Origin: Lecanosticta acicola
Taxonomy: Eukaryota > Ascomycota > Dothideomycetes > Mycosphaerellales > Mycosphaerellaceae
Length of the DNA stretch: 64,000 nt
Assembly: GCA_963674455.1 (NCBI GenBank)
Contig: CAVMBE010000032.1
Coordinates: 62,001 to 126,000 of the forward strand
Direction of reading: 5' to 3'
The position numbers were made by a program, and so were the translations under genes. Each line of letters begins with the position of its first letter. Positions within the stretch are counted from its first letter, which is position 1. This document shows positions 41,661-52,628 of this stretch, one piece after another. The notes under the pieces were generated by a model that saw only the letters and a program-made list of their open reading frames with translations, searched no databases and was not told where the DNA came from.

Positions 41661-41795
41661 CATTCATTCGCACAGTAGTGCCCCCAAGTGCCCGCACTCT
41701 GGCCGCCGCGAAAACATTTACAAATCAAACATTGCTTTGAAACCTAGCCTACACGCGTATCTATCTACCCGACCGCTTCGGCTTGTCATATTACC

Positions 41796-41914
41796 AAGAA
41801 GAAGAAGAAGAAGAAGAAGAAGAAGAAGAAGAAGAAGAAGAAGAAGAAGAAGAAGAAGAAGAAGAAGAAGAAGAAGAAGAAGAAGAAGAAGAAGAAGAAG
41901 AAGAAGAAGAAGAA
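41796..41914. repeat. Long perfect (GAA/AAG)n triplet repeat, about 40 copies
   Basis: An uninterrupted 119-nt AAG-phase run. The longest perfect repeat in the window. It lies in a convergent intergenic region, so it is probably not translated. Confidence 0.95.
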
Positions 41915-43023
41915 AGGGGACTCGCAGTTATTAATTTCGAGCATTCTTTTTTATTTCTTCTCCTTTGAAGGTTTATGATATAGATATATCTAGATAGATA
42001 GAGAGGCGTGTAGATGACACCGGAACCGGCGGTCACTAACTAGATACTGACTGAGAGATCCAACAAACTCCAACCAAGCATCACAGCCATAATTTTGGGA
42101 AAGAGATGATTTTTTTAAACCAAATTTCTTACTTCACTCACTCGCTTGAAAATGTTTCCCTTTAGTTGTTGTGTTTTGCTTTCCCTTTTGGTTGTCAAAA
42201 TTCGCGTGAAGATTGTGAGGTGGAGCCCCGGTCGATGGATGGCATTTCGAGATTTTTTTCTTTCGCCAAGGGTGGGAGGGTAGTTGCGGAGGGGATAGGT
42301 ACTGTGCCGTGGGAGACTGGAAGAGGGCGAGCGTAGGATCAGGTAAAGTCTGAGGCCTGTTTTTGGAGAGAGAGAGAGGAGGAAGAAGGCAATGTGTTTT
42401 GACTTGCTTGGACTGGAAGTCGTGGGTTGAATATTGCTTCGAGAATACAAGGGAGGTATCAAGTTTGCGCTGTAGGTCAGGACAGGTTCAGGTTCTCACG
42501 GATCGTTGAGAGCAACGCCTTCCTCTTACGGTCAGCGCTCTCCACTCAGATGCCGCATCACATGCAAGAGCCGCAAACAAGCCGAAATGAGACTAGGGAC
42601 AATCCATTCATTGATATACACATCTTCTCATTTCCCATCCCATCTTGAGCACATTTTCGCTCAAAAAGCCTTCCCACCCTTCTGGTAAGTAGCATGTTAC
42701 ATACTGTACTCATCAGCATTTCCGGTCCTTTGTCCTGCTTGCTCTGGAACAAGGGACAGCAGGTAAAATAGAGAGGCCACGCTATGCAAAGACCCGCATC
42801 GAAAAGACTCGCTTTTTATTCCTCATCTGAATGTCCTTCCTTTCCTATCTCCTCCTCGCTGCTCTTTCTTCCAAAAGCTGTAGTAGCACATTGTCGAAAC
42901 CATGTCCGGAGAAGAGAAGGCTCGAAGGTGAATCGGGTATTAGTACAGAGCCTTGAGGCTGTGGGGGATGTTGGAATTCACAAGCGTCGGCCGGAGACAG
43001 ACCGGGGTTCAGCGCCAGGCGTC

Positions 43024-44824
43024 TTATGCCTGGGTTGCACCACCCCGACCACCTCTAGCAGCACCTGCGAAATTTCCGCCGCGGCCGCCGCGAGGACCAC
43101 CAGGAGCAGCGTTTCCGCGGTTACCTCCCTGGAACTGGCCACGCTGGGCCTGACCACCAGCGCCTCCGCGGCCTCCGCGACCGCCTTGGTACTGGCCTCG
43201 CGGAATGTAAGGAGTCGAGCCTGGGCGAAAGCGGCGCTCCTCGACGATGAGCTCGTCGCTGCCGATCTTGAAGGGAGTGCTCATTGCCTTCTGGTGGCTC
43301 TCGCGAGTCTTGAAGTCGACGAATGCGCAGTTCTGCATAGATGTTAGCATGTAATCTTCTCAGTATGGAGAGGTCAGAGCAACGTACCTTCTGGCGCGCG
43401 ATGTCCAGGTACTCAAGCTCGCCGAAGAGCGACTTGAGCTTGTTCTCCAGCTCGTTTCGGTCGACGTTCTCGGATACATTCTTGATGTAGCCTCGGAACT
43501 GAGCGCCCTCCGCCTGCTGCGGCTGGTTGGTCTGACGGGACTGCTGTCGGTTGTGGCTTGAAGTGACTGTGCTCCACTCATCTTGCGCATCAGCGGGCTG
43601 AGTCTCCTGCTGAGCCTCCGCTGCGGGTACCGATGGCGCGGCCGCTGCTTGAGCTGGGGCAGATGCTGCAGCAGGGGCAGTAGGTGGAGTGGCAGTCTTA
43701 GCAGCCGGGGCGGTTGGGCGAGGTGCAGTAGAGGTAGACGAGGCGGTCGACGGGGTAGCGGGCGTAGCAACCTTGTTAGCGGCCGCAGCACGGCTGGCCC
43801 ATGACATGGGCGCAGCTGGAGTAGCTGGCTTCGGTGCAGGGGCAGGCTGTGGAGGCGCCTGCTTTGGCGGAGATGCGATAGGAGTTGGCTCGGGGTCCTT
43901 GGGCTTCTCAGGCTGAAGCTCCGCTTCAGCAGCGACAGGTCGCTCTTCCTCCTCGGCAGGCGCCGCCTCGGGCTCTGCCGAGGCAGCTGGTGCTTCGATC
44001 TCCTCCGTTGGCTCAACGTGCTCGCCATTGACCTGTGGTGCGGCGACCTCTTCAGCCTGCTCCTGCTTGAGCAACTTCTCCTCGATCTCCTTGTCGACAC
44101 CTTCTGCATCACGCTCCACGACAGCTGGGTCGGTAGAGCTGCTCAAGGTCTTTGGCTCGACCTCGGTTGGCGGTGGCTCCTGGTAGCCGCTCTCGGTGCC
44201 AGAGACCTGTTGGACATCCTCAACTGGTGCAGCAGCAGGCTCGGCCTCCTGTTCCGGCTCCTCTTCCTCCTCGGCCAAGTAGCGGAAGACGTCATTCAGC
44301 ACAAAGTATCCATTGGTCTGGGTAGCGAGAACGAAGGTCTGGACGAACTTCTTGTGCGGTTGTCCCTTATTGGAAAGCTCACCAATGACCTGAATGACGA
44401 TGTTCGAATCCGAGGCCTGCGAGTCGACGTTGGTGACTCGGACCTTGCAGTCCTGGAAGCTCAACTCGGTGATACGATCGTTGATGGCGCGCTGGCCAAC
44501 GCAGACGGGGACCTTGTCAGTCTCCGTACCCGACACGAATTGGGAGCGCTTGTTGTAGAAGAGATAGAGCTTCTCGGGGCTCCGCGAGAGCGTGGTGTAG
44601 TACTGCTCGACGAAATACCAGCCCACCTCGTCCTTGCTGATCTCGGGTTGCTGTGCTTGGGGTGCGTTGGACGGGGTGCTCGAGGCGGGCGGGGCCTGCT
44701 GAGCGGGGGGTTGAGAGGTAGCGGCGGCGTTGGCGGAGTAGGCGTAAGCGTTCTGGTCGATGCCAGCGTAGGCGTGGTGTGGCGCGTAGGTGCCATTTGG
44801 CATGCCACCAACTTCCGCAGCCAT
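43024..44824 (-). CDS. G3BP-like NTF2/RRM RNA-binding protein
   Basis: Homologue of stress-granule G3BP and fungal Nxt3/Bre5, which act with the Ubp3-type deubiquitinase. Exons 44824-43388 and 43332-43024 (55-nt intron, GTACGT...ATGCAG) give 581 residues. The NTF2-like domain spans about 60-185 (EVGWYFVEQYYTTLSRSPEK, FVQTFVLATQTNGYFVLNDV). A long acidic, then Pro/Ala-rich linker follows. The RRM begins about residue 443 (RGYIKNVSENVDRNELENKL), is split by the intron, and continues NCAFVDFKTRESHQKAM. The C-terminus is rich in RGG (GGRGGRGG, RGGNFAG). Domain order matches G3BP. Confidence 0.94.
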
Positions 44825-45985
44825 GATCGGGGAGTGTCGGAGGTGAATTGGCGCTTCGGCTGAGGTGATGCGCGCGTTTCTGCGTCTTACAGGCGTTTTT
44901 TGGTGTTTGAGAGGAGGACGCGACAGGCTTCAACCCTTTGACTCGGCTGCAGCGCGAGTGCGTGTGTTGTCGTCAAGGGCGGTGGTGGGTGCTGGAGTGC
45001 TGTTGGGGCAAGGTTACCGATCTCGAAGAAAAGTCAAGATGCGCGTGTGCAGATCGGCGGCCGCGCGAGAGAGCAGAGCAGGAGAGTGAGAGTGCCAATG
45101 CAGAAGTCGCGGTCGAGTGGTGGCTATTGGGGGAAGGTGGGGGTTGAAGACGGAGTGTGTGCAAGGTGCAGTGGTGGGCGGAGATGGAGGAGTGTGAGTG
45201 GTGTTGATGGTGTTGTCGTGCGAGTGTGATGTTGTGGTGCGAGTGAAGGAGCTGGATTTGAAAGTTTGGATTCGGCCAAGCACAGGCCATCTGCTTGGTG
45301 AGGGTTCTTCGGCTTCGGCAATACCTTACATGTCCTCGTTCCCAAGTCCAACCACCGACTCACGTGCACGTGCGTGCTTTCCACATGCATTACCAATTCT
45401 CCGACTATCACGCGCATGTGAATGCAGGCATCCAATCATGTGACCCTATCACCATCACCAACGCGCACAGCGTCTTCATTGCCGTGTGGCATCACGATGT
45501 CTGGGGAAACGCGAAAGTGAAACTGGCTTATACTCATTCCTATGTGTTGTGTTGCTAATTCTCTTCGTACAGGTTGTAGCCTCAACGCCTTCGCTAAATG
45601 GACCTCCGCCTGATCGCGGGTATCCAATGCACCATGTCCGACGCCTGCAATGCCAGCCTGATCCGCCTAGCACCTCTCCAATCCCGTCCCTTCCAGCCCA
45701 CGTGTCGGGTGAGACTATGCAGGAGACACTCGAGCAATGCCATCTCCGTCTTGGACCACGATGAGTGCCCGGGCAGATACCGCTTATGATCCAATTCACT
45801 TCCATAAATCAATGCGATCTCAAGAGTTTGAAATTCAGCTCAGCCAACTCGCGAGCGCGTGGTGCAGCCCGGTCTCGTGCCGCCAGTCCTTCCAGGCTTG
45901 GCCATCTATTGAGAATGGCATCCAAGCTGAACCCAATCGCGTGGCACCCGGGACCCGATAATCGAAGAGCACACAGCAACCTTGC
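44825..45985. other. Intergenic, G3BP-like promoter to GT90 3' flank
   Basis: 1.16 kb without a supported gene. Short frames on both strands have no domains. Confidence 0.6.
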
Positions 45986-47466
45986 TCAAGGATGCTTATC
46001 CTCGTGTTCCTTCCCCTTCTCAACCCACTCCTGCTCATTGTGGTGCAGCATATTCAATTTCTCATCATCCCCATAATCTCTCGTATTATCGTGGTTCAGG
46101 AACTCCTCCAAAGATATTCCCCTCAGTCTCTCTGCTGACTGTAATTTATCCTTTTGCTTCATGACAACCTTCGTCGTCGGCTCAAACGAAGCCGCGGCCC
46201 ACGCTCGCATCATCTTCCGCCAGTAGCACGCGCTCGCAGCGGGTGTGGTATATCTTTCCCGGAAGGTCTTTCGCTGTGCGTCGGCGACGGCTTGTGCTTC
46301 TTCCGTGTGGTCGTTGAAGTAGAGCACCTTCTCGCCCAAATCAGAGAAGTCTCTTTCTACTCGCACGCAGTTCGATCCGGTGTCGAGTAAGTGGTAGTAG
46401 TGCGCTATCCATTCCACGTCGTGAACGAACAGGAGGGAGTCACAGTTCAAGAGGTGCGTCATGCGTGCTGACCACGCCCGGCCCTCAGTGTTCACCATGT
46501 ATCGGAACTTGCAGAACGCATCCATAGGCATTATGGCGTCCCCTTTGTCCCAATGCATAGCCACGACATCTGCCCACTGCTGGCCTTGCGTAGCCTCAAT
46601 CAGTGGCTTTCTCACCTCAGGATTCGTCCACTCGACACCTCGCCAGACAACCTTCGGTATTTTGCGCTCAAGCGGAGCATCGTGTTGACGGCATTTCGAC
46701 TGTTGAATCCGGAATGCATCAGCCTCAGGAGGCGCCTGCAAAGCTGTCAGCACATCTCACATTTCACCGACACCCGGAGAAGACTGACCGCCCAGAAGTG
46801 GAAATCAGGCATGATCCAGATGTTGTCATGTCGCGGTTGGGAAAACTTCCTCGTAAAGCCCCAGAAGGGTTGCGGTTCAGCAGCAAAGACTACATGGTCG
46901 TCCACAATAACAGTGAATTCCATGTCGGGCATAGGTTGGTCAACACCTTCCACTGCGGTGATGGCACGGAAAACTTGGTGGAGCACAGATGTTATGCGTG
47001 CTCGAAAGTCATTCCTCTTCATCCCTCTGGTCTGCAGAATGCGGATTTGTTGGTCGACGAGCAGTACCCGCACAGTACCGTCGTTGATGCTGTGCACGTC
47101 AAGCATTGAAGGCGTGATCTTCTTGTCCTGCCACTGGTGAACTGCCCTATCTATTTCATAGTAGAGTTCTGGGAATGCTATGTCGCATTGTTCTGCCGAG
47201 AGTCCGTGGTTGTCTCGGTCTCGTTCCCAGTTGTAGCTCCAGCCATCTGAGTGCGGTGTTTCCAGACCTGTTTCGTTGTGATGGTTGAATTCCTTTGGTT
47301 CGTACGCTTCACTTGGCGTGTATGACGGATCGTGTGACGACTCAAAGACATGGTCGCGAAGCAGTGTCTTGGACTGCGAACCGAACTGCTGCACAAGGAC
47401 GCAGAGGAGAAGCACGGCGCAAAGTGCTTTCCAGAACACGGGGTGCATCGTGGGCGTCGCGGGCAT
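45986..47466 (-). CDS. GT90 (CAP10-type) glycosyltransferase
   Basis: Type II Golgi-type glycosyltransferase of the CAP10/KTELC family. Exons 47466-46789 and 46735-45986 (53-nt intron) give 475 residues. The signal anchor is about residues 11-27 (FWKALCAVLLLCVLVQQ); the upstream in-frame start would place 60 polar residues before it and is not used. The catalytic half shows GT90 features: KIPKVVWRG, CKFRYMVNTEGRAWSARM, LLNCDSLLFVHD, EWIAHYYHL, VRVERDFSDL and TPAASACYWRKMMRAW. The donor and acceptor are unknown; fungal relatives include xylosyl- and other wall or capsule glycan transferases. It heads a minus-strand run with the LtrA-like and hydroxylase-like genes. Confidence 0.88.
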
Positions 47467-48445
47467 CGCATACTTCTGCAGGCGTTGACTTGGAGGCCAG
47501 AGAGATGTAGCCTTACGCCCCCGCAAAAATGTAAATAGTGTCCAAGAAGTCGAGAGGAGCTCGGGATGGAACAAGTGATTCAAGTGCTCATGTTCCTCGC
47601 GTCGCAAAAGAAACAACCCCCAGGAGTTAGCAGAGAGCAGCCTCACGCCGCATCTCGCTCGTGTGCTGGCTCAGGGCGGACGTTGCTCAGCCGCAGGGGT
47701 AGCGTGAAAGGCAGACAGCCACTCAGCCTCGCTCGTAGGATTGTTAGAAGGACAGGTCTCCGGGTCGGCACGTTTGCGCAGAACGGCGCAATCTGTCGTG
47801 AAAGGAGGAACATTGTTGTCCTTTTGCCAGACCAGAGCTGGAAGGTGACGTTACGCCCGTATTCCCAGGGAAGCCCTGTGTTGGTAAAGCTTTTTCCCAA
47901 AGCTAATCGAAGATGGCTGGAAGCTTGCACTGCTTGGTCACTGTACTTAAATCTGTGAACTGGGAGATTCCTGGCTCCAGTAGCTGTATTTCAGGCTTTT
48001 GCTCATTGTTGAGCATTGGAATGAGCACCATGTGCGGTTGTGGTGCCGTATAGGAGCTCGGTGATTGAGGCGGTGTCGACAAGCCGCCAACGAGGATCGC
48101 GGTCTGCCTTGGAACAGAAATGAACTTATGTGACGGGGCCAAGCTTTTTTGGCGGCACATCCAAGACATCCAATTGATTGGCTCAGGGTTCCTTGGCTGC
48201 ACAGGTGACATCACATCTGGTCGTGCGCACTATACGATCACCAATAATCCTATCGCTTCATGTCCCAAAAAAATATTTGCTATCGGAAGACGCTTAAGGA
48301 GTAAGAAAAGCCTGCTATCTGACGCGGTGATCCGGCTTGCAAGGCATAACTTCGGCGCAGACTAGAAGCGCACGGACTGTATCCTCACATGGTCTCCAAC
48401 CATCTGCAGATGGCAATGACCAAGCGCCAGTGCAAAAAAAAAGGC
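47467..48445. other. Intergenic, GT90 promoter to LtrA-like 3' flank
   Basis: 979 bp between two minus-strand genes. No supported coding region; holds the GT90 promoter. Confidence 0.6.
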
Positions 48446-50493
48446 TCATGGACCAACAACATGACCACCATCTTTCTCCTTGTCGGTAATCAGTCCGTCA
48501 ATATCTACTTCACGACCACCCTTGATCATTTCCTTGAGTATACCCTTCGAACAGCGACCAGTATACTCACAAACTTTGTCTCTGCCAACGAGTTTCTCAT
48601 GGCAGCTGCTGGCCGACCATAGCTCGCCAACAAGCAGTAACACCATCAAGCCAGTGATGATGCCAACCAGCTGGAGCGAGTTGAGATCGTGCACCAACGG
48701 CAAGCAGATGAAAACAATCGCGACTGCTATACGAGCACTTAGGCGGAACTTCTTTGTCAAGCGTATCCCTTCGCTCTGCTTGTGGACGTGCGATATCGAT
48801 ATAATCGCCATAGATATAAGGGCAAGCCCGAAGCCGCAGCAGTAGAACCAACGGATACCGTCAGGAATGTGGTCCTCCGAGCGCTCTCGATAGGTCTCGG
48901 TCAGCCATTCCGAATGGCTGTTCGGTGCGTCATTAGCTACGACCAAGCGCGCAAGGCCACCTCCGCCAAGCACGAACGCCATGATGAATGGCAGGTGAAC
49001 AAAAGTCCAAGTGAATGCGGATGCTTTGTGTCTCCGAATTGCATGGATGAGCAGGTTCGAGCTGTCGATCTCGAAGTACGTCCAGTTGAAAATAAAACAC
49101 TGGACGAGGCCTAGAACGGCTTTGCCAAAGAACGCGTCGATTCCGTTTCTTGCGCTTTGATAGAGCAAAGCGACCACGGTGTAGCCGAACACCAGCGACA
49201 CGAAGGCATTCGTACGCTCAGTACGATGCTCGATGTTGACGGCGGCTGCTGAAATCAGCGTTTCGTCTTGAATTTGCGCAATTGCAACTTACGCATCACT
49301 TCGAATTGTCTCTCGAACCATTCCTTTGCTTTACCACCGACAGTCTCGGAGACCACAAGTAGCATTAGATGGCCGAGTGGGCCGAAGATGTCAACAAACA
49401 TTCCAGTAGCTATGAGCCCAAGCTGAGCAGGCCATTCGATGTGAATCGATCCAATCCAGATAGCCGCGCTCACTAGACTCATGCAAATATGCCAGATTGT
49501 GATACCTCGGATCATAGGTATGAAGTAACACACTAAGACAAGGTAACAAGCCATGAACAGCCTAGCTGTGAGATAAAAGCCAATGAGAGTTGCGTAGGTG
49601 TGCTCAAATGCATCCACAATGTTTGTTGTATATCCGAACAAGCACAACAGGAGGAACAAGACCGATATCCGCTGGAAAATGTCGTCCGTCTCGAACCAGG
49701 ATGAGAATAGATTCACATCGTTCCAGATCTTGTATGACAAAGAAAACGTGATGAGGAAGTGCAGCAACGAGAGGCCAGTAGGGTCTTCTGAAGTCGCGTC
49801 GCCCTGAATTTGCAGTATTCCCACGTAGAGCAAGTCGACGAAGAGTTCGAAGCTCTGTACTTCGTCTGCCCCCGAAGCTCGCCACAGGATACCTTTGTGG
49901 AAGTATTGCCGGAGAGTAGGAACCTTGAAGAGTTTCAATGAAGTCGCAAAGCCTCTTTCCGATGGCGAGTCCTGCTTTCCGTGAGTGGAAGATCGAGGCG
50001 TCGTGACACCGGACACACTGGGACTTTCATCGTCGTAGCTCCTGACATGCACCGAGTAGCCGAATCTGTTGAAATGAGCTTCCAGGGCTACGCCGTGAGT
50101 CGTGACTCTGTCCAATTCGTTCGCCAAGGCATCGATTTCATGACGCACTGATTCGAAGCGAGCGTAGACCTCTCGGTGTTGCTGTCTTAGCTCCTCGCGA
50201 CGATTTTCGTGGTGAGACTGCGCAGTCCTCAACGCATCCAAATGTTCAGGTGTACCGGAGATGTAAACATCGAAGTCCTCATTGCTGTGAATCTGTTCCA
50301 ACCTACGTCGCAGACTGGCTGCCTCCTCGGGACTTGCGGCAACGTGGATCGTCCTTCCGTTTGGATGGAGGAAGCTTCTCAGCCTTTCTCGAACACGCGC
50401 GCCATAGTGATGGTGATGATGATCATCGTCCGGTTTCACACTGAGGCCCATTTCCTGCGTCTCAATGTCTCCTTGTGCGGATGAGCTGATCAT
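48446..50493 (-). CDS. LtrA-family (low-temperature-requirement A) membrane protein
   Basis: Polytopic membrane protein of the family first named in Listeria and widespread in fungi; biochemical role unknown. Exons 50493-49293 and 49248-48446 give 667 residues; the 44-nt intron starts GTAAGT and ends at a tandem CAGCAG acceptor. The cytosolic N-terminus (about 1-200) has His repeats (DDDHHHHHY) and a coiled coil. Family motifs follow: SFELFVDLLYVGILQI, SLSYKIWNDVNLFSSWFETDD and, across the splice, EVMPAAVNIEHRTERTNAFV. About eight or nine membrane helices alternate through the rest, for example YTVVALLYQSARN and HLPFIMAFVLGG. The ATG at 50493 is preferred over an upstream start at 50631, but this is uncertain. 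Confidence 0.87.
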
Positions 50494-51270
50494 GATTGCC
50501 GCGCCAGATGAACATGGCAGATCCGGACGTGGATGAGGCGCCAAAAGATAACCTACGCATCCGGAACCATTCCAAACAAATGCAGCACCTGGTTTTGTGC
50601 GGTGGAAGAGGTCCGGCTGCAGGTCATCCACACCGCGAGGTCAAGCGCGCCACAGCCGATCAATTGCTAACTGTAGATTCAGCTGAAAACCCAAAGGTAA
50701 AATTGCAGGCTGCCTCTTCGACATCGACGCCAATATCCCCTGTGCAGAAGCCCTCCAGATGCAAACCCCTCGGGCAATAGCCAACCTGAAACTTATAGAG
50801 CGTGATGTCGGGTGGATTTTCCCACTGTGACCTGTGTAGGGACAAGACAGGAAGTCACAACGGCGTTTCTTCGGATCTGATAACTGACCTCTCCATTTGC
50901 CCAACTTGTCGAGACGGTTCAGGGTTAGTGCACAGTACTAGGACAAGAATTTATACCCATACTACCTATGAAAATCTTAATTTAACTTCTAAAAGACTCT
51001 AGATGAATAGATTCACTTATAGTATATAATAGAAAGTAGGCGAAATTGTGAAAAGCTAATGTTCTCAATCTTTGTGCCAAGACGGGCTGGATCGCCCTCA
51101 AGCTGCCTCAGGCTCACTTCCTCTACTTACTGGATCGAGGCTACATTACACATTACTCTGACGTTTAGGGGTATTTCAAAAAGGCTCAAAGACGCCATAC
51201 ACCACGTGGACATCGCGTAGTACAAATGGGCTCAGTGCCCATCCAGTCTCAAAACGTGAGCGCTGCATGG
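50494..51270. other. Intergenic with an AT-rich island
   Basis: 777 bp between two minus-strand genes. The segment about 50.93-51.06 kb is clearly richer in A and T than its surroundings and has no ORF; see findings. Confidence 0.55.
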
Positions 51271-52628
51271 TCAGCCACGGCCTCTCCTCGTGCCGCTTCT
51301 GCCACTCCGCCGCAGAGCAGCAGTGGTAGCTGGCTCTTCGTCTTGCTCATGATCTTCAAGACCTCTTTCACTCTTCTCATCGTCCTCGGAAGACTTTTCA
51401 ACCGCCTTCTCATGATGTCCCTGAAATTCTCTGCGTCTTTTCTCCGTCTTCTTTCCACTCTCGTCGTTGCGTCCAGCATTTTCATCCTTCATGTTGTCCA
51501 TCACGGCACGCACAGCTTCTTCGACTCGCTCCTGGAAATTCCGTTGCTCTACTTCGTCCTGGATGTCATCTACCACAGTGGTCTCTTCCCGGCATGAAGT
51601 TCCAAGCAAGAAATCAAGGACGCCAAGAGGGCCAAAGTTTCCGGGTGACTTGCCATCTTCCACAGAGTTGAAATGTGCGTCGACCCGGCGAGCCATCCCC
51701 GCAAGTATAATGGCAGATGGTAGTACCGAATAGCCTGAGAACACAAACAGCTCTTCGAGACTGCACAGGACTTGCAGTATGGTGAACGTCAACACATGCC
51801 ATCGGAATAGATAGGCTGGGAGTACGGTCGGCAGCCATGAAGCCAGCAAGTAGTTCACGGGATGGTCGTAGGCTGCAACAACGCTGAAGGGTAAAGGAAT
51901 GCTGTGTTGCCAGCTGAGGTGCCAAGTTTTCAAAGCCGAATTCCAGGTGTGCAGGAGATATCGGTGGATGGCATAATGGCACATGCCGCGAAGGACCAAT
52001 CCCGCCAGGACCTGCTTGAGTATGTTCAGCGGAGCAGGGACAGCCGTCGTCACCTTCAAGAGACTTTTCAGATGCAGAAGTTTGGTGACGAATTGCTCAA
52101 GCGCCAGCTGAAGAGCCGCAGCCAATAGAACATTGAGCACGGCAGTGCCCACCACGTTGGCGAGCTTCTTGGTTCCGACGCGTCCAGGTAACTGTCGTTC
52201 CCCGCGCGACTTGACCACTTTGCTCAGATTAGGCGCGGCACAGTCGAAGGCCAGGAGACCGAGCGCCGGGAGGAGGAAACAAAACAAGCGCGCGAGGACA
52301 ATGCCATAGAGCTCCAATGTCAGGGGATCGTGGGAGAAGACTAGAGCAGTCCAGGCGAAGTAGAACGAGAGCAGGGTGACAGTTGTCGATGATCCTCCGT
52401 AGAGCGGGATGGCGAGGAAGGACAGCAAGGGTAGAGGTAGCGTGACAAGCCTGGTACCTTTCGCAGCTACGAAGCCATATCTGGGATGATAGATTAACCC
52501 TTAGCTGCCACATCCTGCTTCGAAGGGTTATCTCCTACGTACAGATCGGAGAGACTTCGCGGAAGCGCAAACAGACGCCCTTGGAGATATCCAGAACCAT
52601 ACACTAAGCGCTCGCGGAGTGCGTCCAT
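51271..52628 (-). CDS. Fatty-acid-hydroxylase/sterol-desaturase superfamily membrane protein
   Basis: Putative di-iron membrane oxygenase. Exons 52628-52543 and 52480-51271 (62-nt intron, GTACGT...TCCCAG) give 431 residues. Several membrane helices are followed by His motifs of the superfamily: HYAIHRYLLH, LKTWHLSWQHS and VDAHFNSVED, then NFGPLGVLDFLLGTS. The third box reads DAHF where D-x-H-H is usual, so one iron ligand may be missing or provided elsewhere. The C-terminal 100 residues form an unusual charged tail with Lys/Glu-rich helices (KKTEKRRREFQGHHEK) ending Arg/Gly-rich. Substrate unknown. Confidence 0.8.

Larger units (their letters stand above)
41178..43023. other. Convergent, repeat-rich intergenic region
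   Basis: 1.85 kb between the converging septin-like and G3BP-like genes. No supported gene. Contains poly-C/TG-rich sequence and a long GAA tract, listed separately. Glu-, Arg- and Ser-homopolymer frames here are repeat artefacts. Confidence 0.7.

Noticed and set aside
41548..42036. ORFs encoding polyGlu, polyArg or polySer
   Set aside because: They are frames of the GAA/TTC repeat and have no other coding features.
42953..44863. Plus-strand ORFs over the G3BP-like gene
   Set aside because: They mirror the Ala/Pro/Glu-rich linker; the minus strand has NTF2 and RRM domains.
45986..52628. GT90, LtrA-like and hydroxylase-like genes as an operon-like system
   Set aside because: Same strand only; gaps of 0.8-1 kb each with room for separate promoters, and no shared pathway is known.
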